Source of the DNA: Lagopus muta
Taxonomy: Eukaryota; Chordata; Aves; Galliformes; Phasianidae
Reading direction: 5' to 3'
NCBI RefSeq assembly: GCF_023343835.1
Contig: NC_064437.1
Coordinates: forward strand, 13,605,001-13,669,000
DNA length: 64,000 nt
The notes below the pieces were generated by a model. The model worked only from the letters and a program-made list of their open reading frames with translations, was not told where the DNA came from and made no database searches. Made by a program: the position numbers and the translations under genes. This document shows positions 10,638-22,958 of the stretch, one piece after another; position 1 is the first letter of the stretch; every line of letters begins with the position of its first letter.

Positions 10638-11929
10638 CTTCCCTTGATTAAGAACATTTTTCCTGGGCATGCACATTAGAAAAATGACTTCCACCATTAG
10701 CCTTTCTAATGTATCTTTCCCTATAAACTCTTCACTATCTCTTTAGGTGGAGGCCTAGGCTGTTTAAGTGTATTCCTGCATCAGCAAATAGAAGAAAGGA
10801 TTTACTTTTTCCCTTTTTAGAATTTTTTTATGATCAATCAGAAATAAAAGCTTTAATCATTAATCCACATGGGCTTAGCTACAATGAACAGCATTTGGCT
10901 GTGAGCAGTTTCACAAATCCGACCTTTGTTCCTTTATTGTTCATATTGAGCATGGATCCCCAGTCACACCGTGCATGAGGAAGCTCTGACCTCCAGTTTC
11001 TATACTTATGTGTGGTAACTATGCGCATAGTCCTCTCACTCCTGCATCAACTTGGGTTACCAAGCTGAGAAAGTAAACCCCTCCCCACAAACATACACAA
11101 TGAATGTCAAACTACAGGGATTTTCTTAATTTAAAAAGAAATAAAAATAAACCTTACAAAGACAATAGTAGATCTATTAAACTTCACCTGATTTAGCAAT
11201 TCTTAGTGGTTCATAGGTTAAGTACTTGACATCACAAAAACCAGTGGTAGAAGTAGGAACAGTAAGGAAAGAGGAAGGTTTCAGATACAGTCTTGAAAAC
11301 CTTACTGCTTGCAGTATGAGCTATTTTGACTACCTAGACACACTGGCCTTGAAGAAGTCAGGCAGAACTGCTTCCTGGAGAGAACCAGAACTGCTGATTC
11401 TAAATGCATTTCCCAAAGAGACAAGATTACACAGCTTTGTGAGCCTAGCAAAAGCACACAAGAATGGGTCAAACAAATCCCAAGGAAGAAAAACGAGCCT
11501 GCTAGTCGGTACTGCTAGGGAAAACAGCTGAGGAGACAGCCTGGCTGACTCTGCTTTGACTGTTCTGTTTTAAATGGGAGTCTGATAAAGTAAGATGATC
11601 AAACAGGAAAGCACATTCATAAAGTCACCGTCTGACTCACTGAACCCTCTTCTTAATTATCTATGGAGAGACAGGAGGTCAAAGCTGAGGTTTGCTTAGA
11701 AAAGCTACAAGAAGAATTTGCTTGATTACAAGACAGGGCAATTACCTAACTCTTAAATGAGGAGTAATTGCTGCAACCTTAAGAACTAACTGCTTTCCAA
11801 CAAATCCCGAATATAAGAATAAATCAATAAACAAATGAATTAGGAAAACTGTAAAAACAATAAAAAGCCGTTTAGTTTCGTTTTCTAAAAACACTGCTTG
11901 ACTGACGCAGAGGAGGAGGTGAGAGCTGC
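10638..11929. other. Intergenic sequence, no recognisable gene
   Basis: AT-rich sequence. A 101-residue plus-strand open frame at 11,226-11,531 shows no recognised domain or convincing splice context. Confidence 0.5.
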
Positions 11930-12620
11930 CCACTAACAGCAGCCCGCGCGGCGAGCTCTGAGGATACGCTGCACCGAGCTGAGACGGAGCAAAGGAGTCG
12001 CTCACAGCCGCGAAGAGCAGCCTTCCACCTGCCCGCAACGCTGCAGCTACGGGGAGGGCCGGGCAACGTCGGTACCCGCATGGCGAAACTACACTTCCTC
12101 AGCTGTACCTACGATCCCCGGCTTCCTCGGAGGAGCCGACAGACAGCCGACAGAAAAACAGCCACCCCGCACCTCCGACGCCCGCCGCACGCTCCGCGCA
12201 GATGCGGGGCCCGAAGCTTCAAGCGCAGCGCGGCACTGCCCCCATCCCGCCCACGTGACCGGCGCCGGGCGCCGCGCTCGGCCGCTCGCTGGGCTGCAGG
12301 GGCAGGCAGTTCTGCGCCGTATGCCGGTAGGGGCGAGCAGGGAAGGCTGCCGTTAGCGCCGTTTCGCACCCGTCGCTTTCCTTCAGGGGGAAGAAGGGGT
12401 GGGCGAGAGGAGCGGGGCCCTCTGTCGGCCCTTCTGCGGCGCTCGCCCGACCGAACTGCGTTTGGCGGAGCACGGCGAAGCTGCGGCGTGACGACGTGGC
12501 CGCGGAGCTCAGCAGCCGGGGAGAGCCGGGGGTGGGCGGGACGAAAGCGTCGTCGGCTGGGTTGCAAGGGACCCCGAGGAGCATCGAGTTCCAGCCCCTT
12601 CGCAGGGGAGTATATGAGTT
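11930..12620. promoter_or_regulatory. Orphan CpG island, probable promoter of an unidentified transcript
   Basis: A sharply bounded CpG-dense segment of about 700 bp sits in AT-rich surroundings. It contains a CACGTGAC E-box (12,252-12,259), GC boxes such as CCCGCCC next to it, and further CpG-rich motifs. Overlapping open frames run on both strands across it (for example 12,080-12,649 plus and 12,109-12,636 minus), as expected of GC-rich DNA without stops, and none resembles a known protein. No TATA box stands out. An island of this kind normally marks a housekeeping-type promoter, but I could not attach coding exons on either side, so direction and product are unknown. Confidence 0.65.
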
Positions 12621-15600
12621 GTAGGAACGTCTTCACAACGCCGTCCTAACTTAGTGAATTAGTCCCATCACTCCCTAGACAAAGTTATTCTCTTTGACTG
12701 CATATATGGTATATATTATGATGCAAGGAAAACAGGAGCTCAAAAATAGCCATCAATGAAGAGAAAACAATTGCTGTTTTTTTCCAATTTCACAGTGCTG
12801 TTAGGTGCTACAGCTGCAGTATTCTTAGAGATGCACAGCATTAGGTTTGACCAAGTGAGCAGGAACCACCATCTAACTCCACTTCAGCCTATGCTGCTGG
12901 TTCTGTAACAGTCTCAATTCCCAAAACTATTAGACAAATGGAGGTAGTAACACAGTGTTATCTTCACAGTTAAGCAAAAGCAGATCTGAAAAGTCTCTTG
13001 CGGTTCTAATCGCCTATGGCTCAGAGCAAACAATCCACGCAAAACTGAATGTGTCAGAATGTGATTTACCACTTGCATCAAAAATCTGACTGATCCTTAG
13101 CTCCTTTAAGTGTAAATGCACACTTTTCCCTACAGAGGACAAATACAACCTTGTAGGTAAAATAAACTTTGAGAGACAGCTCCTGCTAGAATACGTTGCA
13201 TTCTTACCTTCTTTTAAAAGGTGATATCTGTGATAAGCCTACCGAACAGCTAAGGCCCAGAAAGGCTTCAGAACATACAACTCCAATAGCCCACACTGAT
13301 ACATATTGTGGAAATCAGAAAGGAAAAATAAAGGAGTCAATCTGTTAAAAGCTTGTCAATGTTCTCACAAGCACGTTTTCAAAATCTTTGCAATATTTAG
13401 TCATATTTTTTTTCCCACTTTCTTTTATGTCGCAGCACAAACTTCAGGTAGAGAAGTAAACCCCCCTTTGACAGTGTTAAAATCACCCAGGCAAAGATGG
13501 AAGAGATGACATTGCAAGTCTTGTACTTTTTGTTTAGTGTTAATTTGGTAACACTCAGATGATAAGTGATGCTGAAGTACCAGACTTTCACTAATTTGAC
13601 AAACATGCCTTTATCTAAAGTATTTTATCTATACACTGAGAGGGCTAAGTCACTTCAGCAGCTCACTAAGTGATCACTTGATGAGGAGAGAGAAACAGAC
13701 AAAGCATTCTGTGATGAAGAATGTTCATGCTCTTAAAACACAACCCAAGAAAATAGAGGAGGAATGCCAGGAAGAGGAGGATGTGAGCCTAACGAGCCTT
13801 CTAGAAAGAAGAAATGGAATGAAGATATATGAAATGTAAATGGAATTCCATTTTTAGCATGTGGTCAGCAATGTATGAGCTCAGAACTGAACTCACTGCA
13901 TGAAAAACAGGAATGGCTGGAAATCAGCTATACTACCAAAGGGAAAACCTCAGCAGACTTTTGCACACCATCAGCACACAACTGCTCAGCAGATTTACAT
14001 CAGGAAGAAGACATCTCCTTTCAGCAACTTGCATCCACAGCAGACCCCACAGCAGAATGCATTTATATTAATGTAAAGCATGTTTACATTCAGTAACATC
14101 ATTCATTATCTCAGGAGTTCCTGCTAGAATCCAGACTCTAAGTGAAGCATTAGGTCCTCTATCTGTCCCTGCCATAGGCCATAATGCCATCTTTTATCAC
14201 AGTAATTTTCAATCATACCATTACTTTTTATACAGGGCATTGGAAATTCAGATCGTGCTTGAATAACTATTGAAAGATAATGCCCAGGAAATGTAAAGGC
14301 GATCAGAGCCCTCAGATGCTGTAGGATATATGTCCCCATGCAGCTCCAATGGGAAGTGTATCCTCACTTCCAGGCTTCTGCAGCAATCAGCAACCGAGTG
14401 GCTGCTTAGCAGGCAGAAGCACCTGTATTAAGATAAGCAAAAGGGCAGCAGTGGCAGCTAACCTGCATGGAAACCTGCAAGATGAAAATTTTGATGCTTT
14501 CTAGGTCTTTACAGGACCAGCTGTTATCTGATACACTTCTCAAATTTAGAGATCCCTTTCTCTGTTGAAAATACCTCAGAGAAGGCTGGCAATAAATTAA
14601 CATTTTATTCCTAAAGCAAAAATAAGAAAAAAAGGTATTATTTCTAAACTTTCTAAATGAAAATCAGTGAAGAATCAGAATCCCAATTTAAAAATGCATC
14701 ACTTTGCATCACTACGTACAGTCATTTTGTAAGACACGTATAGGAAGAAACAAGGAAATGAGCCTCCAATATATTAACTATCTGGTATGCAAGGGAAGCC
14801 TAGCAGCTTCTCATACAATTTTGCACAAAACCACATAAAGGAGACACACGAGAATCACCAATGAGCTCTGAATTTTGGTCAACATCACAGATGCAAAATT
14901 AATTCACACACTGTGTCTGACTTCCAGCTACTAAAGCCCTCCTGTCATGCTGTTAGGATGCTTAACTTATTACCTGTAGCACGCACAAGAACTCTGGGAC
15001 AGTTCAGCACTTATTATTACTTTTATTAATATTAATTTGTTTCCATAAATACCAAAGGATGCCAGTCATCATTTGTGACCATCTGATAGAGAAAATTAAC
15101 TGTGTAATGCATTGAAAACAGTACATAAAATGTGTAATATAAATGCAATCTCAGTGGAAAAAATACACTTCAAGCTGTGCCTTATGAAGCTGTTATAAGA
15201 GATGAGTATGCCTTTCTGAGTGTGCCTAGTGAAGTCTCTTTCCATTATATTAATTCTATATGCTATTGTACAATGCAAAAAAAAAAAAAAAAAAAAAATC
15301 TTTTTGTGGAACATCTATCAATGTTTTAAAAGGGCTTTGATGCCTTTCTAGGCCATGATTTTTGCCAACTTTGCATAAATTCTGAGCCCATTTTTCAGTT
15401 GTAAATTGTGCTTTCAGTATCATGAAAATGACATCTGCTGATTCACTTGAAAAACAGAAAGGAATATCACACAACAACAACAGCAAAAGTGGAAGGAAAT
15501 GTTTATTTCCAAATTCTTGCACTGCTTGACAAAATAAAATTGTAATTCATGTATGAAAACAGAAAGTTCAGTAACAACATCTTCAAGCAGTTTAGCATTT

Positions 15601-18600
15601 ATCACTCGATGGACAAAAGGAGAAAAATAGTTCAATGAAAGCATGTAAAATGGAGGATTCAGAGGAAGAAAAAAAAATAAGAGATGTTCAATGTTACACA
15701 CAGAACCATTTAGAATTCTGTATGATTTTGCAAAGAATCTCTTGTTATCTGACAAGCAGCTTTATTCACTTTTCTGTTCAGTCAAATCCGCTAAGTGAAC
15801 ACAAGTAAATAAACAGACTTAAAGCCATGCACGTTCATCAGCACTCCAAAGCAAACGATTCTCTTTCACACACAAAATGGTGCCCAGCAGAGATCCGCTC
15901 AGGCCGGGAAAATCTGAAATAGTTAAAATCCAGTTCCATTCAGAAATTATCTTTCAGTTTATCACTGTACAAATTAAATTATTCACCCATAAATTACAAC
16001 ATTAAAAATAATGAAAGCCCAACCAGAATACATGACACTATACATATTTGAAATTGATACTATATTGTTGTGCATTTCATTTGGCAAATTTACTCTCAGC
16101 CTAGGGCTTCCCAGCCGTTCCTTTTTCTGCCTTTATGAAATATTTCTCCCTTCATTCACTTCTCTGTGGCCCATCCATATTTTCCTCTCTTCAATAGTTT
16201 AATCCCCACCTTCACGAGCAAAGCAGGACTGTGTTTCTCATTAGGAACAGTCTGTTTTAACTTTTAGCTTTTGTTACAGTTGTGAAATGCCTTCTGGAAT
16301 TCTAAAGAAGAAACACACCTGAACAGATAAAAACAGGGAAATGGGCAGTAATGAGCTCATTTTCAAAGAAAAGTCACTGCATCCTCATCTCTGTCCAGAA
16401 ACATTAAAAAAAAAAAGGTACTGCGTGCAGTTTCTTCTGTGGCCTTCAGGAAAAGTTTTCCTGTTGGGGTGGAGTGGATGAAAAGGCTCTAACCAGTATT
16501 TCTTTTCAATGGATTTTTCAACCTTGGATCTCTTTCCTCTGTGCACAGATTTTTCTCCAGGGAAATGAATACCCCTTCAGCAAGTCAGAAGAAAACCCAA
16601 GTCTCTCTTTGGAATCCAAATGCAGAAGCATTCGATTCTGGGATTCTGCTGAGCAGCGTGTAACAACTTACTTGCATCCACCTCACGGTTCTCCCGGCAG
16701 AGCTTTCACCGCACATCAGTCTGCAATCTCCCGTCGCTCCGGCAGAGGGCGATACGATTAAGCCATTTATTAAAGGCTCTCCAAGGCGATTGCCGCAGCC
16801 AGCTCCTACAGAGCTCCTCAGGTTTTGTTGTTGCTCCGGGTTTGTGTTCTAATGCCAAATGTTTCAAATTAAATCTTGTTTTGATCCCCAAAAAGTTCAT
16901 ACTGCTTATTTCTTTTCTTACTGCACAAACTCACGGGCACGTTCTCAATGCCTGAAAATATCTCTATGGAAAATCAGGGTATCTTCTTGACACCATACTT
17001 TTTCTCTGATCCTCAGCCATCCATTTGAATGTAAACATTATACTGTGCTTCACATCCCTAAGAAACCTTTACATTAATATGTAATTTTAAAAGTCTCAGA
17101 GGTATTGCTTAAAACAGATTAATGGCAGTTGGGAGGAAATCAATTGAGAGTGCATGATAAATACTCTTTAATTCTTTCTATGGCTTTGCTATTCACACAC
17201 TCATCTGTGCAGGTAGATATTCACATGCGTGTGAAATGAAAACTCACTTTCAAAGTGTAACAACAGGAAACCTGCACTGAGATCATTCATAGGAAAGCAT
17301 TATTTTATACAGTATGCAAGTTTATGGATCATGAGAGATCATGAAACATTTGTAAAGATTATCCCAGTGAAAAGGCTCTGTGGTTTATTTATTGAAGTCT
17401 AGACACATTTAGAAAGCTTTGAGTTCTTAGAAAGATAACCGAATCTCTAAGACAAGAACAGAACAGCCACCAGGCTGAGTCCCTTGTGCTGCTGCCAAAG
17501 CCACGTGCTGATGCTTCAGAAAGAACTGTGTTAATTACTAAGAAAAAATTCCAGCAGCTGCTGAACCAAAAGCACAGATCTGTGCTCCAAATTTTTCAAG
17601 CCGAACTACATCCACTTGTCAGCATCAGATTAGAAAATAATTATATTTAAGCCTGGCAAATGCTTCACAAGCTGAGAACCAAAGCCATAAAATAGATTGT
17701 TCCATCACATAAGTCAGTGCCGCTCAGAACAAACAGCCTCTACTAAGCACACTGCAGCTGCTGAGGGCTTGTAATTCTGTCAGAAGATAATTATTCTCGA
17801 GTGAAATTGAACTGTGTTACAGAGAAGTTTCAACATTTATGGTGTAAATGAGTAACAGCTCATTAATATTAATGTTCACCCTCCATCCCTAGGATAACTC
17901 TCCGTATGCAGTGCTCTGCTTACTGCTTGGTTCCAATAGCCAGGCCAGCACACATAACTGAGCATGGATTGGCAAGGAGAAATTAAATGTCTCAGTGGAA
18001 GACAGGTTAAACTCTGGATGGGCAAATTCACAATTTCCATGGCTCAATGAACTGTTTGACAGGAGTCACTGGCTCCTGAATAACAGACATCCACAGCAGG
18101 AACCAAAGCAGAAAACTGACACACAGAGGATGTGCAGAGGAACTCCAGCTGACAGGCGATGGCCAGCTCTGGTGCTCTGTTTCATTGGAGCAAAACATGG
18201 TCTAATGGCTACAGAACAGGCGAGGAGTCAGCTTCCTGCATCCCGTAACAGGCACTGCACACTGGTTTGAGGTAGTCTTAAAACACCCCTGCAGCTGCCA
18301 AGATCTCCTTGTCATGTAGTTTTACCACTTTCAAGTTCAGTTGGATTTAAGACAGGTTTGGTGCGACTGCATTGGACTTGGTTTGAAAAATGGCCTTTTG
18401 CTCGTTAGTCTTTAGTCTAAAACTTATAAAAATATATCATGCTCCTCATATGAAACTACCTGTAAACTAAAACCAAAGAAAACTCAGTAAGCCCATCCCT
18501 ACCACCTGCACCACTGTTTGCAGTCAGAGCTCCAACAGGAAGGGAACACAGTTCCCCTGCTAAACCAATATTTAACTAACAATCTGACTCACAGGGACAT

Positions 18601-20690
18601 GCAAACATCCCACCACTGACTCACCACAGAGCTCCGCTCTTGGTTATCAGTCTGGGATTGCACCGAACACGACTGCAGATTATTGTTAGCAGATTTTTTA
18701 TTAACTGCCAACTACATAACAAGCCAACCGTACGGCCATGGCTTACCTGGAACGCTCCCGCTGCCTCCCCTCCCTACCATGTAGAGGAGTGGAGGTCTCA
18801 GCATGTCCCCACTGATCCAGGCAAGGACAGTCAGTGCTGCCTTCCCTGCACATTGGCTGTCCTGCCCCATCACCCCATTATCAGCACATGCTCAGCCTTA
18901 TTCTCACTGTATCAATGTCCAGGCACTGGGCTGTAGCCAGGCTGCCCCCTCCACCACAGCATGAACCACATGGACAACCCCATACACTGCCTCGGGGAGC
19001 TGGATTTCAGTGCAAAACTCGGACAAGTTCAATGCATGCTACAAAGTAGCTCTCTGGTTTGCAAGTTGGAAGACAGTGGGATTTCAGCTGGGTTTTCTGA
19101 TGGTAAGGGAAAGGAGGCAGCAAAAAAGGAGGCAGCAGATCAATGCCATGAAGAAAACAGAGCAGAGGCACTTCCCTGCTAATCTCCAGTGCCAGATACA
19201 TGAGTTTACACATTCTGTTGTGATCTTCTACCCTCTCTAGGGTAATCCCGGATGTTCCAATACCCAGAGGGACTGCTTTGCATGACCTTACAGCAGGCTG
19301 CTTCAAGGCTGATCTGACCTGGCTGATGTTATGGCAAAGCACAGAACATCCCACATGGCTCTGAAAGAGTCAAACAAAATGAAAGCAGTTAATTCGTTGC
19401 CTCAGATGGCATTTTAAAACCAATGCCATGGTATGTAGTTACTATCAAAAGAAATACCAAAACTCCTCCCCTGATCTTCAATAACCATCTTTCAAGTGTT
19501 TCTAGCTCCAGTTTTTGAAGAAGACTTCTTATTTGAAAAGATAGTTCCACTGTTAAAACACCCCAAACCTCAGGATGGGGAGGAAGTTGAAAGGGTTAAG
19601 ATCTGGCAGCAGAAATACCAGCTGTACCTCTGACTTATCAGATTTATAGATTTATACTGTAAACCCCCTGAATATCTGCTGTTGGGATATATTTAGAACA
19701 TCTGAACAGCTGCAGCTATGCTCCTTGCTTGTGCATTAATAAAAATCCATACACATTATACACGTGGGCAAAAAAATTCTGAAGACCTGAAGTTTCTGTC
19801 TGGGGATGTGGGCCCCCGGAAGCTTAAGAACCCCAGATCCATGCAGGGGATTCCGCTCTTCATCCCACCCAACTCATACCCATCCCCTGCTCACTCCTGT
19901 GGGCTCCAGCCAGCCTGGGATGCTGCAGACAGGAGGAGAAGCAGCCCAGCCCATTCTCCTGTTGCAGCCCGTCACAATGCGAAGTTTTCCCCAGCTAGAA
20001 GCAACATTCAGACAGTCCTGCTTAAACAAAGTCTGTGAACTGGCTAGGCCATTCCTGAACCCAGGTGTGTTAGACCCTGAATACCTGGCAGCACAGACCT
20101 ATGGACACATTTCTTCTTTCCCTGGTGAAACCTTAGTTTCAATAATGTAGAACTATCTTACAAATGAAAACTCTTGGTTGCTACCTAGGCCAGCAGGAGC
20201 AGCTCTCTGGTCAAAACCAGGATGTAAAGTTTGTCCTACAAGTGGCCATAACCGGAATAACAGCAAATGTTTCATTTGAATACTACCCCTTCTGAAGTGG
20301 TTTTGCTTTATTATAGTATAATTAAATACAGTTACATTAATAACATCTATCAGGTCATTCATTTCCTTTTGTAAGATTAAAACATTAAAACTTGACAGAG
20401 CAGCACATTGCTGCACCAACTTACAGCTTTCTGTAGAAAAAGCATCTGCTTATTCAACTGCACTCATTGTCATCGCCAAGATTACTATAAAAGATGAAAG
20501 CTTAAGGTAATGCTTACTGAGCAACTTTAACACCCCCACCTTTTAATAATGCTAGCAGATTTTCACACCCAGTGTTCAATACATCTTCCCAGAAGTTAAG
20601 TACCTGTATGGAAGGAACTCCTGCATGCAGCCAGTGCAAATACATGGCACAACCTTACACGGCTTTAAAGAACAGTAACTGGGCTCAGTC
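12621..20690. other. Intergenic sequence, no recognisable gene
   Basis: About 8 kb of AT-rich sequence with only short open frames and no known domain. In the human order the DNAI3 gene lies on this side of SYDE2, but I find no WD-repeat exon here. An A22 homopolymer occupies 15,277-15,298. Confidence 0.5.
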
Positions 20691-21404
20691 AAATTCTGTT
20701 CTTCATCAAATTTTATTTAGAATTAAAATTTATTGTTCAAAATGTATTGCCCATTCTGTAGGTATAAAAGTTTAAAAAAATACATTGATTTATTGATAAA
20801 TGTTTCCGGTTAAATTTACATTTTCATACATTATCATTATATTGCAATAACTGTTATGAATCTTTTAACACTTAGAAAAAAATAAATTAACGGGACTGAT
20901 TAAACCATTTGAGACCATGCTAAAGTAATTCTTAAAAAAAGAGGGATGAAGTCTGTCCTAGTATTTAATTCCTTGCTCCTGTAAATAAATAACCTCACAA
21001 GCAGTACAAGGAAGCAGCGGTTAGAGCAAAGCACTTACCCACAGTACCCATGGCAGGGAGCCAGTACCATCCAGATGAACAAGGAGAGTTAAGCTCTGTC
21101 CTTTTGGCTGACACAGCCCTGGTGCTGGGCATCTCAGAGCTGAACCACAATCCCACCCTGCTTCCCATAACACCCCACCCACCCGGCTCCACTGGGGGAG
21201 ATCACTTTACCCGAAAGAGTCAGAAAACCTGACTGCCTTTGTGTAGAACTTGAGATTGCATCTCCAGAGCCAGAGGGGCTCAGGCACTCCTACCGGTAGC
21301 CAGAACATGCAGCTCAACTAATGCACATGGAGCTCTGCAGCAAAAAGAAGCATCAAAACAGCCAGGACCAAGTCTGAGCTTACCAGGACACACCAGAAGT
21401 CTTC

Positions 21405-21500
21405 AAAACAGCCGTGGATGTCCCTGTTCATTGCAGGGGAGCTGGACTAGATGACCTTTAAAGGTCCCTTCCAACTCTAAGGATTCTGTGATTGTGTGAA
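21405..21500 (+). mobile_element. CR1 LINE 3' tail
   Basis: The segment contains the characteristic CR1 3' end: a GGACTAGATGACCTTTAAAG-type word followed by CCCTTCCAACTC and a terminal ATTCTGTGATTGTGTG-like octamer repeat. It is 5' truncated, as usual for CR1. Confidence 0.9.
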
Positions 21501-22010
21501 AATATGAAGTGAGCACCTCAGGACCCTCCTTTACATGAAAAAAAAAAACAGAAAAATCTGTAGAATAAAACTACAGAACAGTGCGTTCATCTCCTTATTG
21601 CACACACTGATCACCCTGAAGGGCAGCAGCACAGTTCACTGCTAGAAATCCTGGAAAGCCCTCACAACTACTGTAAAAGGTTGGGGTGGATTTGAGGGGA
21701 GCACATGTGAACCAATGCCTGGCAACTCAGAAGCTGTTAAGTTAACCATCTACCCTGCCTTCTTGCTGGATGTGTTTCTCTGCACAAATCCAGTGCTGTG
21801 CTACACACAAAGCAGCTTCCTCTTGGCATCACTCTCTTCGAATGGGATGTTTCAGAACTCCGGGACCTCTCAAGGTGGACAGAGACATGCATGTTTGTAC
21901 ACAGATATATACAACAAGGTTAGAAAAATATTTAATTTTTGCTTGCTTAAATAATTAATTATTGAAAAGTGTTAATACATGAATACATTAATATTTGTAC
22001 AATTAAAACT

Positions 22011-22054
22011 TTATATATAAATATTTATATTATTATTATATATATATATATATA
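22011..22054. repeat. TA/TTA-rich microsatellite
   Basis: Alternating TA and TTA runs, probably inside the SYDE2 3' UTR. Confidence 0.9.
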
Positions 22055-22455
22055 AAGCACTTTTCATAGCAGCCATTGCATATATAGTAAAATGAGTTTG
22101 TCTGAAGTTGATGCTGCAAAGCTCAGGCCAAGCAGCGTTAGTCCCCTTCTGAGAGGAACTTCTGTACCAGAGCTGAGTTTCAGGAGGAAGAGCCCTGCTG
22201 TTACAAGCAGTGTATGGTGTCTGCCCTGCTGTCAGATGCCACCCACCAAAGGGCACAGCATTTTTAGGGAGAAATGTTACTACGTGGAGTCACTTTGTGG
22301 TCTCTCAGCTTTTGCCTTAAACACCAGAATCAGGTTAACACGCTCTTCTACAAGGAATGCACAAACAGGAGGGAATGCCTGTCAGTGGGTTCGTTCACAC
22401 GGCAGGCCACAGCCTTGCTGCAGCACGCAGCAGGAGGCACCACGCAGGACCGGGC

Positions 22456-22958
22456 TCAGCAGCTCATGTTCAGCTTGTTTTTGTTGAGTTCCCTTTCCAG
22501 GTTTCCTATCAGGGTATCGATACTTTCCTGTAGGTCCTTGAGGTTCGCCCTGTGGCTCCCCGCTGAGTCTATCGCCTGCATTGTCAGATAGCTCTGGAAC
22601 GCGTGTTCTCCGGGGAGGGGCTGCGGGCGCTTCATCAGGCCGTCGGCATCATCGACTCTGCTGCTGTCATCCCCACTCTCTGAGTCCTCCGAAGGGACAT
22701 CGTCATAGTCTGCCTCGCCCAGGCAGTCCCCGGGGCTGCAGAAGTAGCTTTCCCCACAGCCGCTCCAGTCACCTGCGTAGCGGTTGCTGGAAGGGCTGTC
22801 CAGGCCAGCCGGCCTTGGCCGCAGCATCCCGCATGCGTCAGCGCTGCTCAGGTTCAGCATCTGTGGTCTCTGCCGCCGCGGCCTCAGGTAACGCAGGGAC
22901 AACAAGTGCTCGGGAGGCGTGCTGGGATGTGCAGGTTCCTGGGCAGGTGAGTGATGCA
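22456..22958 (-). CDS. SYDE2: SYDE2 last coding exon
   Basis: 503 nt including the TGA at 22,458-22,456; residues 823-989. It encodes an arginine/serine-rich segment, an acidic [15 protein letters not shown] patch and a C-terminal helical stretch ([15 protein letters not shown]). The acceptor follows a good polypyrimidine tract (CCTTTTTTCCAG). The phase fits exon 6. Confidence 0.95.

Larger units (their letters stand above)
20690..22455 (-). other. SYDE2: Candidate SYDE2 3' untranslated region
   Basis: Downstream of the SYDE2 stop the minus strand carries ATTAAA at 21,936-21,931 and a cluster of three AATAAA signals at 20,794-20,789, 20,734-20,729 and 20,717-20,712. The sequence contains a CR1 tail and a TA-rich microsatellite (about 22,011-22,054). 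If the distal cluster is used, the 3' UTR is about 1.75 kb. The end is inferred from signals only. Confidence 0.4.

Noticed and set aside
12080..12649. 189-codon plus-strand and 175-codon minus-strand frames in the orphan CpG island
   Set aside because: GC-rich DNA lacks stop codons by chance. The two frames overlap on opposite strands and neither resembles a known protein.
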